From assembly GCA_011525695.1 (NCBI GenBank), contig WYBX01000115.1, positions 62,001 to 126,000 of the forward strand: DNA of 64,000 nucleotides, read 5' to 3'. This document shows, one piece after another, positions 33,274 through 43,324 of this stretch. Source of the stretch: Verrucomicrobiia bacterium (GTDB lineage Bacteria; Verrucomicrobiota; Verrucomicrobiia; Opitutales; Opitutaceae). Position 1 is the first letter of the stretch. Each line of letters begins with the position of its first letter. A program made the translations under genes and the position numbers. The notes below the pieces were generated by a model. It was not told the origin of the DNA and did not search any database. It worked only from the letters and a program-made list of their open reading frames with translations.

Positions 33274-34286
33274 TCGCCACGACTGCAAAACATTCGACTG
33301 CACAGGTTGATGCCGCTGCCTCGGACTGGCTCATTCGCCGGGAGGCGGGGCTCACCGACGCGGAACAGGCCGAGTTCGAACAATGGATGGCGGCGGACCC
33401 CCGCTGCCGGGAGGCGATCGCGCGCGCCGAACAGGCATGGTCGCTGCTCGATCGACCGCGTCAGGCGGGCAGGGAGCATGAGATGGTCCGGGCGCTCGGC
33501 CAGCGGGCCGGTCGCCGGCGCCGGCGCCGCGCCGTGGGCGCCGCCCTGGCACTCGCTGCCGCCGTCGTTGTCTCGCTGCAGTGGAATCCGATGCGGACTC
33601 CGTCGTCGGATATCTCGTCCGCTCTCGTCTCGGCTCCGGAGAAGCGGGTATTGCCGGACGGTGGAATCATCGAGCTGAAGCCGGGAGCAGAGCTCTCGGT
33701 CGACTACTCCGGCGCATTGAGACGGGTCACCCTGGTATCAGGTGAAGCGCTCTTCCATGTGGCCGAGAACAAGCAGCGGCCCTTTGTCGTCACCGCACGG
33801 CAGGTGCAGGTCCGGGCGGTCGGGACAGCCTTTGTGGTCGCGGTGCAAACCGGGCAGGTGGACGTCGTGGTCACCCAGGGAACCGTCGCCGTGGAGCGCC
33901 CGCCGGTGACACCGGCGCCCGTGGGTCGCGGGGAGGAGCAGCCGCAGCCGGCGCTCGTCTCGGCGGGCCATCGCGTGACGGTGGACCTTGGAGCTGGCGC
34001 CGCTGCGTTCCCGACCATCGCAATGTCGCCTGAAGAGATGGCTGCGCGACTCGGCTGGCTCGCCCCGCTGGTCAGGTTCAGCGATACGCCGCTGGCGGAA
34101 GCGGTTGCGCTCATCAACCGGCACTCGCCGGTTCAATTCGTGATCGACGATCCCGCGCTGGCGCGGATGCCGGTGAGTGGCCAGTTCCGGGTCGATGCGG
34201 AGACGTTGATGGCATTCTTCGAAAAGGGTTTCGGTGTGGAGACGCAGCGCACGGGAGACACCGTCATTCTGCGCCGCGCGCCGTAA
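33270..34286 (+). CDS. FecR-type transmembrane anti-sigma factor
   Basis: This 338-residue protein has an N-terminal cytoplasmic domain with the FecR hallmark DWLIRREAGLTDAEQAEFEQWMA, a single membrane segment (about 90-107, AVGAALALAAAVVVSLQW) after an Arg-rich stretch, and a periplasmic FecR domain (VLPDGGIIELKPGAEL, LVSGEALFHVAENKQRPFVV, VGTAFVVAVQTGQVDVVVTQ). The C-terminal 75 residues form a secretin/TonB-short or DUF4974-like domain (FSDTPLAEAVALINRHSP, SGQFRVDAETLMAFFEKGFG). It should hold the overlapping sigma factor inactive until the receptor at 34408 signals that ligand is bound. Confidence 0.92.
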   Translation: MIATTAKHSTAQVDAAASDWLIRREAGLTDAEQAEFEQWMAADPRCREAIARAEQAWSLLDRPRQAGREHEMVRALGQRAGRRRRRRAVGAALALAAAVVVSLQWNPMRTPSSDISSALVSAPEKRVLPDGGIIELKPGAELSVDYSGALRRVTLVSGEALFHVAENKQRPFVVTARQVQVRAVGTAFVVAVQTGQVDVVVTQGTVAVERPPVTPAPVGRGEEQPQPALVSAGHRVTVDLGAGAAAFPTIAMSPEEMAARLGWLAPLVRFSDTPLAEAVALINRHSPVQFVIDDPALARMPVSGQFRVDAETLMAFFEKGFGVETQRTGDTVILRRAP

Positions 34287-34407
34287 GCCGGAATCGGTCC
34301 GGGTTGCCGGATCGCGCCGGGTCGGCGATAATGACAGGGTGAAGTGTCCCAGTGGGGAACCGGCGACAGGATGATGCCCCGATAACCGAAAAGACCCGAA
34401 TCGAAAC

Positions 34408-37400
34408 GTGCCTCCGATTCCGCCCAGACCGCAGCCAGCCGGCCAACTTGCGGCACGGGTTGCCGTGCTGATGCTTTGGATCGTCTCCGCGGGAATGGCA
34501 GTGGTGGCGGCGACGCCGGCCGGCGTGGCGCGGCGCTACGATCTGCCGGCGGATGCGGCGGAGAGATCGATTCGCCGATTCGCGGAGCAGTCCGGCCTTG
34601 AAGTCTTTTACCCGAGCAGCGCGACGCGGGGCGTCCGGACCTCGGCCGTAAAGGGGACCATGACTGCCACCCAGGCGCTTGAAGCGATGCTGGCGGGCAC
34701 CGGTCTGGTGGTTGTCCGGGTCGACCAGTCGGGCGCGTTTTCGCTCCGGCGGGCGCCAACGCAGGGCGCGCGACCGGCACCGGCACATGCCACGGATCCG
34801 CCGGCCCGGGTTCCGCGACCGGTGCCACTTCCCGCCGCCGCCCCGCCGGCGGGAGACGCCTTCGATACGATTGTCGTGCTGTCGCCGTTCGAAGTCGTTT
34901 CGCAACACCGCGGATACCACGCCGCCAATACGATGTCCGGCACGCGGTTGAACGCGAAGCTCGAGGATCTGGGCGCCTCGATTAGCGTCGTGACCCTCGA
35001 TCAGATGGAGGATTTCGCGCTCCTCGATTTGAACGACATCTTCAACTACGAGGCGGGCACCGAGGGCCTTGGGAATTTCACGGATTTCCAGTACAACCGG
35101 AATTTCGAGCCGGTGAGCAACGCCGAGGTGAGCCCGCACGCGGCCAACCGGATCCGGGGGCTCGGCGCGGTGAACACAACCTGGGGAAACTTCGAGACGA
35201 GCGGCCGGGTGCCGATCGATCCCCTGACCATCGCGGCGGTGGAAATCAGCCGGGGCCCGAATGCAAGCATCTTCGGGATTGGCAGCCCGGCGGGCACCGT
35301 GAACGTCGTCCCCACGACAGCCCACCTGTCCCGCGACTCGTCCCGCGCGACCGTCCGGCTCGACAGTTCCGGTGGCCACCGGCAAACGATCGATTTGAAC
35401 CGCGTCCTGAAGGAGGATCGGCTGGCCATCCGGGGCAGCGCCGCCTGGCAGCGCGACGGGTTCGAATTGAAGCCGTCCGGCGTCGACAGCCGTCGGTTGA
35501 ACGGGATGGTGCGCTACCGACCGATTGAGAATGGAACGCTGACCGGGATGTATTCGACCTACCGGTTGCGGGGCAACCGGCCGAACGTCACGCTCCCCCG
35601 CGAGACCATCAGCGGCTGGATTGCCGCGGGCCGGCCAACCTGGGATCCCATCACCCGCACGGTCAAGCGGGATGGCGTGATCGTCGGGACGTATCCGGAC
35701 AGCGTGCCGCCGGGATTCACGGTGGAGCCCCACGACGTCTTCACCAATTTCTTCGTCGAGCCGGACGGGACGAGTTATGTTTCCGCCGGTCGGCACACTT
35801 CGGCGACCAACCCGGATCTTCCCGCTTCGGGCGGGAGCTTTCTCGTGAACATCCTGGATGATCCGACCGGGTTTCGGACCAACCAGCCGCTCTACGCGCA
35901 CGTGCCCACCGCGGCCGACAGCTCCCTCTACGATTGGACTTCGATCAACCTGGCGGCGCCGAACCGGGCGACTGCGGATGCGGAGATGGCAAGTGTGATG
36001 TGGGACCGGATCGTCATGGATACTCCGCACCAGCTGCTGGCCGTGCAGGCGGGCTGGTTTCGCGAGCAGTTCGACAGCCATTCGTTTCTGCCGGTCGGAT
36101 CGCCGTCCGACGTGGCGACGATCGCGGCGCTGCATATCGACGTCAACGAGCGGCGGCTGGACGGGTCGCCCAATCCCCATTTCCTGCAGCCGTTCTTTGG
36201 CGCCAGCACGCCGTATCACAGCTTCGAATCGAATGATCGGGACATTTACCGCGGCCAGCTCGCCTACCGGCTGGATTTCCAGTCCGCGTCGGACTGGCGG
36301 CGCTGGCTGGGCACCCATCAGATTGTTGGATACGGCGAACACCGCGAAGTGGAGACCCGACAGCGGCTGGCCTATCCGGCGGTGGTCGATCAGCATGCGT
36401 GGCTCGGCGCGAACACGGCTCACGCCGGCCGGGGCCGGGCGATCGGTGGACTCGGTCTGCCGGGGCCAAATGCCGCGCTGGGATATTTCCGATATTATCT
36501 GGGCGACACGCAGGGAGCCGACGTCGACCATGCGCCGGGAACGGCCGCGCTGGGCAGCTACTCGCTGGCATACGGCAATCCCACCGACGGTTTTCGAACG
36601 GAGTCGATCACGATGGGGCTGGCCGATTATGCCGGTGGCGCCGGCTACGATCAGCGCACGATCGTGAAGTCGCGCGGTGCCGTCCTCCAGAGCCATCTCT
36701 TCGATGGACGCGTCGTGACGACGTTCGGTGTCCGCCGCGATCAGCGCTTCGCCCGCGGAGGGGGTCGGTTTCAGTTGCAGCCCGACGGGGTGAACACCGA
36801 TCACGAGGTGACCGACCGCTGGGCAGCGGGCGACTGGAACGTGGGGGCGGGAACGACCCGCACGTCGGGCATTGTTCTCAATCCCCTGGGCTGGCTCAGC
36901 CTGCATGCGAACCGATCCGACAGCTTCCAGCCGGAGCCCGTTCACCAGGACGTTTTCCTTCATCCCATCACCGATCCCGTAGGCGAGGGGGAGGATTACG
37001 GGTTCACGCTGAAGCTGCTCGATGGAAACCTCCAGGTGAAGGTGAACCACTATCGCACGATGAGCCTCGATGTGCGGGGCGGCACGACGCAGAACATTGC
37101 GCGGCGGGTCCGCAACATCGACTTCGTCTACGACTACAGCCTGCAGCAGAAGGCGGAGGATTGGTTCACGGCGGAGGCGGCCGGCCAGGGGAGGACGCTC
37201 ACGCCACAGGAGTTGTCGGTGAAAGTGGCGGACCTGATGCGGTTGCCGGAGAAGTTTCTCGAGCCGATTGCCTATGACATCGACGCGACCGAGGACATCG
37301 AGGCGGAAGGAACCGAGATCGAACTGCATTACAACCCGAGCGAGTTCTGGACGGTGAAGGCGAATTTCACCCGGCAGGAGGCCGTCGCGGAGAATGTCGC

Positions 37401-37992
37401 GCCGGAGATCAACCGGTGGATCAGCGATCGGATGCGCGTCTGGGAAACGATCATCGATCCCACCACGGGCCGTCCTTGGTTTACCGAGCCGTACAGTCCC
37501 TACCAGGGCGGGCAATCGCCCAAGGATTACCTGGACGTTTTCGTGCTCGCCCCGCTGAAGCTGGCACAGGCCCTGGAAGGCAAGAGCGTGCCGCAGGTCC
37601 GGAAATACCGGGCCAATCTGAGCACGCGTTTCCGACTGGCGGGCGTGACGGAGCACCGCGTGCTGAAGCATTTCAGCGTGGGTGGCGCGCTCCGGTGGGA
37701 GGGCCGCGGGATCATCGGTTATCGCGGCCGCGAGCAGCCGCCGGAAATGGTCACCGCATTTGATCCGTCGCGGCCAATCTGGGACCGGGCGCACTGGCAC
37801 GTCGACGCGGTGATCGGCTACCGTGCGCCGATCTTCTCCGGGAAGGTGCGGGCGAACTGGCAGCTCAACGTGCGCGATCTCACGGAACGCGGTCGCATCC
37901 AGCCGATCGCCGCCGATCCGGACGGCACGCCGAGCGCCTATCGGATTGTCGCTCCGCGCCAGTTCATCCTCAGCCTGTCCGTTGATTTTTGA
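34408..37992 (+). CDS. TonB-dependent receptor with N-terminal signalling (STN) domain
   Basis: This 1194-residue outer-membrane receptor uses a GTG start at 34408. A signal peptide (VAVLMLWIVSAGMAVVAATP) precedes an STN domain at about 42-112 (YDLPADAAERSIRRFAEQSG, VKGTMTATQALEAMLAGTGL). A linker, a TonB-box-like LSPFEVVSQ, a plug with MSGTRLNAKLEDLGAS and VEISRGPNASIFGIGSPAG, and a long beta-barrel ending FILSLSVDF with terminal Phe follow. STN domains touch the periplasmic part of FecR, so this protein is the likely sensor of the adjacent sigma/FecR pair as well as an importer. No SusD-like lipoprotein is present. It is about 121 bp after FecR and paralogous to the next gene. Confidence 0.93.
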   Translation: MPPIPPRPQPAGQLAARVAVLMLWIVSAGMAVVAATPAGVARRYDLPADAAERSIRRFAEQSGLEVFYPSSATRGVRTSAVKGTMTATQALEAMLAGTGLVVVRVDQSGAFSLRRAPTQGARPAPAHATDPPARVPRPVPLPAAAPPAGDAFDTIVVLSPFEVVSQHRGYHAANTMSGTRLNAKLEDLGASISVVTLDQMEDFALLDLNDIFNYEAGTEGLGNFTDFQYNRNFEPVSNAEVSPHAANRIRGLGAVNTTWGNFETSGRVPIDPLTIAAVEISRGPNASIFGIGSPAGTVNVVPTTAHLSRDSSRATVRLDSSGGHRQTIDLNRVLKEDRLAIRGSAAWQRDGFELKPSGVDSRRLNGMVRYRPIENGTLTGMYSTYRLRGNRPNVTLPRETISGWIAAGRPTWDPITRTVKRDGVIVGTYPDSVPPGFTVEPHDVFTNFFVEPDGTSYVSAGRHTSATNPDLPASGGSFLVNILDDPTGFRTNQPLYAHVPTAADSSLYDWTSINLAAPNRATADAEMASVMWDRIVMDTPHQLLAVQAGWFREQFDSHSFLPVGSPSDVATIAALHIDVNERRLDGSPNPHFLQPFFGASTPYHSFESNDRDIYRGQLAYRLDFQSASDWRRWLGTHQIVGYGEHREVETRQRLAYPAVVDQHAWLGANTAHAGRGRAIGGLGLPGPNAALGYFRYYLGDTQGADVDHAPGTAALGSYSLAYGNPTDGFRTESITMGLADYAGGAGYDQRTIVKSRGAVLQSHLFDGRVVTTFGVRRDQRFARGGGRFQLQPDGVNTDHEVTDRWAAGDWNVGAGTTRTSGIVLNPLGWLSLHANRSDSFQPEPVHQDVFLHPITDPVGEGEDYGFTLKLLDGNLQVKVNHYRTMSLDVRGGTTQNIARRVRNIDFVYDYSLQQKAEDWFTAEAAGQGRTLTPQELSVKVADLMRLPEKFLEPIAYDIDATEDIEAEGTEIELHYNPSEFWTVKANFTRQEAVAENVAPEINRWISDRMRVWETIIDPTTGRPWFTEPYSPYQGGQSPKDYLDVFVLAPLKLAQALEGKSVPQVRKYRANLSTRFRLAGVTEHRVLKHFSVGGALRWEGRGIIGYRGREQPPEMVTAFDPSRPIWDRAHWHVDAVIGYRAPIFSGKVRANWQLNVRDLTERGRIQPIAADPDGTPSAYRIVAPRQFILSLSVDF

Positions 37993-38360
37993 GATCATCG
38001 GCGCCGTCGGTGCCGAGGCTGTCCGCGCGCGACTCGCCGCGCGCAGGTTCCGCCGCGCCAGGACGGCCTGAGCCGGCCGCGGCTGTCGGTGCTCCTGAAT
38101 CCGGGCCGCCGGCACGGGCGCGGTGCCGCCGTGCAATTTGCGGGCGTGCGAGCCGGGAGCAGCCGTACCGGGACGCGCCCGCGGATTTTTTTGGATTCAT
38201 GTAACAGTTTTTTTCGGGTGCCGCGTTACGCCTACTGCAACCCCCCTCCCTGGGGCGACCCAAGCACATCCCACCTGCCTTCAGTCAACTCTGTCCGGTG
38301 ACGCCGCGCACATCGGCTTGCGATGTGGAGCACGCCGCCGGGCGTTCCACCCCGATTCCC
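37993..38360. other. 368-bp region between the two receptor genes
   Basis: No gene is visible. An AT-rich patch at about 38186-38220 (GGATTTTTTTGG and CAGTTTTTTTCGG) stands out from the GC-rich surroundings and may mark a separate promoter for the second receptor. A GTAAC...GTTAC pair flanks part of it. Confidence 0.4.
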
Positions 38361-41300
38361 ATGACACTGCACAAATCCGTATTCCGCGCGCCCGGCGTTT
38401 TGGCTCTGGCGCTCGCGGCGCCCTTCACGGCGCCTGGCCAGACGGCCCCCGATCGCCCGCCCACCGAAGATGAAGTGGTGACGCTCTCTCCCTTCGAGGT
38501 CGTCTCCGAAAACAAGGGTTATTTTGCGCCGAACACCATGTCGGGCACCCGGATGAACTCAAAGCTGGAGGATCTCGGCGCCTCCATCTCGGTGGTCACG
38601 AAGGAGCAGATGTCGGACTTCGCCCTCCTCGACATGAACGACGTGTTCAACTACGAGGCGAGCACCGAGGGCACGGGCAATTACACTGCGTTCGTCTACA
38701 ACCGGAACGGCGAGCCGGAGTCGGCGACGCAGCTGGCGCCGGAAACCGCGAACCGGATCCGTGGCGTGGGCGCGGCCAACACCACCCTCGGCAATTTCGA
38801 GACCAGCGGCCGCGTGCCAATGGATCCGCTCCTGATCGACGCGGTGGAAATCAGCCGCGGGCCGAACTCGAGCATCTTCGGCATCGGCCAGGTGGCCGGC
38901 AACGTCAATGCCGTCCCGGCTGCCGCCAACCTCACCCGTGACAAGTCGCAGCTCACGGCGCGGGTCGACAGCTTCGAGGGCTATCGCACGACGATTGATC
39001 TCAACCGCGTGCTCAAGCGCGACGTGCTCGCCGTCCGCGGGAGCGCAGCCTACCAGCGCGAGGCCTTCGACCTGAAGCCCTCGGGCATCGACTCCGTGCT
39101 CCTCAACGGCATGGCGCGCTACAAGCCATTCCGGAACACGATGATTTCGGCGTCCTACTCCAGCTACCGGATGCACGGGAACCGGCCCAACGTCACGCCG
39201 CCGCGCGAGAACATCAGCGGCTGGATTGCCGAAGGCTCGCCGACCTGGGATCCCGTCACCCGGACGGTGAAGAAGAACGGCGTGGTGGTCGGATCGTTCC
39301 CGACGAGCCTGCCGGGCTATTTCACCTCCGCCCCCCAGGCGCCGTTCGCAAACTACTTCATCGATCAGGGCGGCATCGGCTACGTCGGCACCTCGCAGTC
39401 GAGCCTCCTGACGAATCCCAACCTGCACCCGGCCAACACCGACGCGCGCCAGAGCTTCCTGGTCGCCCCGGTTTACGATCCGACCGGCATCCGCGGCCCG
39501 CAGCCGCTGTTCGCCAAGGTCCCCACTGCAACGGACAAGGCAATCTACGACTGGTCGTCGATGAACTTCGCGGCCGTGAACCGGATCGAGGACAGCGCCG
39601 AGACCGCGCTGATCACCGTCGATCAGGTAATTCTGGATACGCCGCGGCAGCTGCTCGCCGCCCAGGCCGGCTACTTCCGGGAGGATACGGAGCGTTACAA
39701 GCGCAACTCGATCGGCTCGACCTCCAACGTCTCGACCATCCAGGGCCTCACGATCGACGTCAACGAGCGGCTGCTGGATGGCACGCCGAACCCCTATTTC
39801 CTGCGGCCGTACTATGGCGCCACCGTTCCGATCACGGAGGTGGAGCCGGTCGATCGCGAGATCTCCCGGCTGCAGCTGGCGTACAAGCTGGACCTGCGTC
39901 GCGAGAAGAACGCGTTCCGCTGGCTCGGCATGCACACCCTCACCGGGTACATGGAACAGAAGCGCGTCGAGCAGCATGGCATCCAATACTACGACACGAT
40001 CATCGACAAGCATGCGTGGCTCGGCGACGGCGTGGCGCACGCCAGCCGCGGCGGCCGAATCGGCGGTCTGCCGAACGCGGGCCCGAACATCGCGCTCGGC
40101 TATCTCCGCTACTACATGGGCGACGCCAGCGGCTATGGCGTCGACTATCCCGCCACCCAGCTGGGCTACGGCAACTACGATTTCGTATGGGGCAACCGCG
40201 GCGAGGGTTTTGTCAGCGAACCCATCACCGTCGGTCCTTCCGTCTTCGGTGCGGGCGACTGGCATGACAGCCTGAGCATCATCAAGTCCCGTGGGCTCAT
40301 TCTCCAGAGCCACCTGCTGCGCGACCGCGTCGTGACCACCTTCGGCATCCGGCGCGATCAGCGGTTCAGCAAGACCGGCGGATCCTTCCTGCTGAATCCG
40401 GACGGCGTCACTCTCGATTATGATTCGGTCAACAACTTCGCCGACGGTGACTATGAAATGGGCAAGGGGCCGACCCGGACCGCCGGCATCGTCGTCAAGC
40501 CGCTTCCCTGGCTCAGCCTGTTCGCCAACAAGTCCGACAGCTTCCAGCCCGCGCCGATCAACCAGAACCTCTACCACGAGCTGATTACCGATCCGACGGG
40601 CAAGGGCGAGGACTACGGGTTCGCGCTCAACCTGCTCCAGGGGAAGCTCTACATCAAGGTGAACCAGTACAAGACGATGAGCATCGGCCGCCGCGAGAGT
40701 GCGAGCCAGAGCATGGCCAATCGTGTGCGCAACATCGATTTCAACTACAACTACAGCCTCCAGAAGAAGGCCGAGCAGTGGGTCACCAACGCGGCGACGG
40801 CCGCCGGCACCACGCTCACACCGGAGCAGACGATGCAGCAGGTGTCCGACATTGTCGGGCTGCCGGAGGAGTTCCTGGTTCCGCTGCGGTACGAGAACAA
40901 TGCGGTCGAGGACATCGTCGGCAAGGGCAACGAAATCGAGGTCCACTACAATCCGACCAACTATTGGACGCTGAAGCTCAACGTGACCCGGCAGGAGTCG
41001 ATCTCGGACAACGTCGCGCCGGAAATCAGCCAGTGGATCAGCGATCGGCGGCAGGTGTGGGAAAAGACGATTGATCCGGAGCTGAACGTGCCGTGGTTCA
41101 CCCACCAGTACGTCACCAACCAGTCGCCCAAGGATTATCTGGATCAGTACGTGATCGCACCGCTCAAGCTGGCGCAGGCGCTGGCCGGGAAGAGCCAGCC
41201 GCAGGTGCGCGAATGGCGCGCGAACTTCGCCACCAGCTTCCGGCTGGCCGGCATCACGGACCACGCGATCCTGAAGCGGTTCAACGTCGGCGGTGCGCTC

Positions 41301-41600
41301 CGCTGGGAGGGCAAGGGCGCCATCGGCTACTACGGTGTGCAGGAGTTGCCTGCCATCGTCACCGAGTACGACGCCAACCGGCCGATCTACGACAAGGCCC
41401 ACTTGAATGCCGATGCGTTCGTCAGCTATCGCAGCCGGTTCTTCTCGGACAAGGTGACCGCGACGTGGCAGCTCAACATCCGCAATCTCAACGAGAGCGG
41501 GCGGCTGCAGCCGATCGCGACCGATCCCGATGGCAGCCCGAATGCCTATCGGATCATTCCGCCGCGGCAGTTCATCCTCACGGCTTCGTTCGACCTGTAA
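38361..41600 (+). CDS. TonB-dependent receptor, paralog without STN domain
   Basis: This 1079-residue outer-membrane receptor has a signal peptide (FRAPGVLALALAAPFTAPGQ), a TonB-box-like VVTLSPFEVVSENKGYF, a plug (NTMSGTRMNSKLEDLGAS, VEISRGPNSSIFGIGQVAG) and a barrel ending RQFILTASFDL. It aligns with the preceding receptor over almost its whole length, including barrel landmarks RYKPFRNT, NISGWIAEGSPTWDPVTRTV and NQSPKDYLDQYVIAPLKLAQ, but lacks the STN domain. It therefore cannot signal to FecR directly and is probably a pure importer. Tandem duplication suggests two related ligands, for example long and short forms of one glycan. A hairpin follows the stop. Confidence 0.93.
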   Translation: MTLHKSVFRAPGVLALALAAPFTAPGQTAPDRPPTEDEVVTLSPFEVVSENKGYFAPNTMSGTRMNSKLEDLGASISVVTKEQMSDFALLDMNDVFNYEASTEGTGNYTAFVYNRNGEPESATQLAPETANRIRGVGAANTTLGNFETSGRVPMDPLLIDAVEISRGPNSSIFGIGQVAGNVNAVPAAANLTRDKSQLTARVDSFEGYRTTIDLNRVLKRDVLAVRGSAAYQREAFDLKPSGIDSVLLNGMARYKPFRNTMISASYSSYRMHGNRPNVTPPRENISGWIAEGSPTWDPVTRTVKKNGVVVGSFPTSLPGYFTSAPQAPFANYFIDQGGIGYVGTSQSSLLTNPNLHPANTDARQSFLVAPVYDPTGIRGPQPLFAKVPTATDKAIYDWSSMNFAAVNRIEDSAETALITVDQVILDTPRQLLAAQAGYFREDTERYKRNSIGSTSNVSTIQGLTIDVNERLLDGTPNPYFLRPYYGATVPITEVEPVDREISRLQLAYKLDLRREKNAFRWLGMHTLTGYMEQKRVEQHGIQYYDTIIDKHAWLGDGVAHASRGGRIGGLPNAGPNIALGYLRYYMGDASGYGVDYPATQLGYGNYDFVWGNRGEGFVSEPITVGPSVFGAGDWHDSLSIIKSRGLILQSHLLRDRVVTTFGIRRDQRFSKTGGSFLLNPDGVTLDYDSVNNFADGDYEMGKGPTRTAGIVVKPLPWLSLFANKSDSFQPAPINQNLYHELITDPTGKGEDYGFALNLLQGKLYIKVNQYKTMSIGRRESASQSMANRVRNIDFNYNYSLQKKAEQWVTNAATAAGTTLTPEQTMQQVSDIVGLPEEFLVPLRYENNAVEDIVGKGNEIEVHYNPTNYWTLKLNVTRQESISDNVAPEISQWISDRRQVWEKTIDPELNVPWFTHQYVTNQSPKDYLDQYVIAPLKLAQALAGKSQPQVREWRANFATSFRLAGITDHAILKRFNVGGALRWEGKGAIGYYGVQELPAIVTEYDANRPIYDKAHLNADAFVSYRSRFFSDKVTATWQLNIRNLNESGRLQPIATDPDGSPNAYRIIPPRQFILTASFDL

Positions 41601-41608
41601 GTCGTGCC

Positions 41609-41640
41609 GCGGGGCGGGGCATTGCGCTCCGCCCCGCTTT
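41609..41640 (+). terminator. Rho-independent-type terminator after the second receptor
   Basis: GCGGGGCGG and CCGCCCCGC (41609-41617 and 41629-41637) form a perfect 9-bp GC-rich stem with an 11-base loop, followed by TTT. It begins 9 bp after the receptor stop and probably lowers transcription into the sulfatase operon. Confidence 0.65.
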
Positions 41641-41821
41641 GCTGCCGGTACGCGCGGCGTCCGGCCGGCCCCCTGTCGGGTGGCCGCAATCCGGCCGCGG
41701 CAGGGCGCGGCAAGGCTCCGTCCATACGTCGAAAACTCACGTTGTGCATCGCTACCGCGATTCCTGCATGTCGTCCCATTGTTCTGATTTCTCCACGGTG
41801 ATTTTGCCGCCGCGCCGATTG

Positions 41822-43240
41822 ATGCGCGCGTTGCTCCGCACCGTCCTGATTGCGGTTGCGGGCGTCGCCGCGTTCGCGCAAGCCGAACGTCCGAACATTG
41901 TCTTCATCCTGGCCGACGATCTCGGCTATGGCGAACTCGGCTCCCATGGCCAGCGGCTGATCCAGACGCCGCACCTGGATCGGATGGCGGCCGAAGGCAT
42001 GCGTTTCACGCAGTTCTACGCGGGCAGCACGGTGTGCGCTCCGTCGCGCAGCGTGCTGATGACCGGCCGGCACATGGGCCACACCCGGGTCCGCGGGAAT
42101 GCCGCCGTGGACAAGTGGGAATCGCAGATGCTGCTCGACGCCGATGTGACGGTGGCGGAGGTGCTGCAGCGCGCGGGGTATGCGACGGGTCTCATCGGCA
42201 AGTGGGGGCTCGGTGAGGCCGGCAGCGAGGGTGCGCCGGAAAGGCAGGGTTTCGAGTATACCTACGCGATTCTCGACCAGTACCACGCCCACAATAATTT
42301 TCCGGCCTTCGTCTGGCGCGACGGCAGGAAGGTTTCGTTGCCGAATGATTTGGTTCCGGTGGGAACGGTGCCCGGCACCGGTTACTCGAAGAACCGGGTC
42401 GCTTACGCCGGGGATTTGTTTGCCGGCGAGGCGGCGGCTTTCATCGAGCGGAACCGGAGCCGGCCGTTCTTCCTGTACCTGTCGTTGATCGCGCCGCACG
42501 CGAACAACGAACGAACGGAGCTCCTGGGCGAGGGCCACGAGGTTCCAGATCAGCATCCCTATGCCGACCGGCCATGGAAGGACACCCTGAAGAATCATGC
42601 CGCGTCGATCACGCGGCTCGATCGCGACGTCGGCGCACTGCTGGGACAGCTCCAGCGGTTCGGGTTGGACGAGCGCACCCTGGTGATCTTCACGAGCGAC
42701 AACGGGCCGCAGAACGAGGGCGGGCCGGACTACGATCCGGCGTTCTTCAATGTCAGCGGGCCGCTGCGCGGGATGAAGCGGGATCTCACCGAAGGCGGGA
42801 TTCGCGTGCCGTTCATCGCGCGCTGGCCCGGCCGGATAAAGCCGGGCTCGGTGTCGGGGCACGTCGGCTATTTCGGTGACGTGATGGCCACCCTGGCCGA
42901 TCTCGCCGGAGTAAGGCCGCCGCCGGAAGCCGACAGCATCAGCATCGTTCCCGCGCTCCTGGGCCGGGGGACACAGCGGCAGCACGAGTTTCTCTACTGG
43001 GAATTCTACGAGCGCGGCGCGAGCCAGGCCGTCCTGATTGATGGCCGGTGGAAGGCGCTGCGGTTGCGCACGCTCTCCGCTCCGATCCAGTTGTTCGATC
43101 TCGAGCATGATCTCGCCGAAACGATCGATGTCGCCGCGGAACAGCCGGCGATCGTCGCCCGTGCGGCCGAAATCATGCGGACGGAGCATGTCTCGAACAC
43201 CTACTGGAACATCGCCTCGCCGCCGCCGGATGACGAATGA
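41822..43240 (+). CDS. Exported type I sulfatase (arylsulfatase A-like)
   Basis: This 472-residue protein has a signal peptide MRALLRTVLIAVAGVAAFAQ, a metal site FILADDLGYGELGSHGQ and catalytic C72 in CAPSR. HMGHTRVRGN, GKWGLGE, FTSDNGPQNEGG and the GMKRDLTEGGIRVPFIARWP closing segment match sulfatase family S1, close to the arylsulfatase A/N-acetylglucosamine-6-sulfatase type. An in-frame ATG at 41768 is possible, but the signal peptide supports 41822. It opens a run of seven closely spaced genes extending to 53102 and should remove sulfate from the imported or surface-bound glycan before the glycosidases act. Confidence 0.92.
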   Translation: MRALLRTVLIAVAGVAAFAQAERPNIVFILADDLGYGELGSHGQRLIQTPHLDRMAAEGMRFTQFYAGSTVCAPSRSVLMTGRHMGHTRVRGNAAVDKWESQMLLDADVTVAEVLQRAGYATGLIGKWGLGEAGSEGAPERQGFEYTYAILDQYHAHNNFPAFVWRDGRKVSLPNDLVPVGTVPGTGYSKNRVAYAGDLFAGEAAAFIERNRSRPFFLYLSLIAPHANNERTELLGEGHEVPDQHPYADRPWKDTLKNHAASITRLDRDVGALLGQLQRFGLDERTLVIFTSDNGPQNEGGPDYDPAFFNVSGPLRGMKRDLTEGGIRVPFIARWPGRIKPGSVSGHVGYFGDVMATLADLAGVRPPPEADSISIVPALLGRGTQRQHEFLYWEFYERGASQAVLIDGRWKALRLRTLSAPIQLFDLEHDLAETIDVAAEQPAIVARAAEIMRTEHVSNTYWNIASPPPDDE

Positions 43241-43324
43241 GCCATGGACGCCGCCGCTCTGTGATGTCCACTGCCGCCAGCATTCCCGTCCGAAACGCTC
43301 CGCCCCCCCGACTTCGATGATCCC

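Noticed and set aside
34264..38136. 1290-codon open frame on the minus strand opposite the first receptor
   Set aside because: Shadow frame caused by GC bias; no signal, no domain, and the opposite strand encodes a complete receptor.
38559..41402. 947-codon open frame on the minus strand opposite the second receptor
   Set aside because: Same reasoning; composition is Val/Asp/Arg-rich without motifs.
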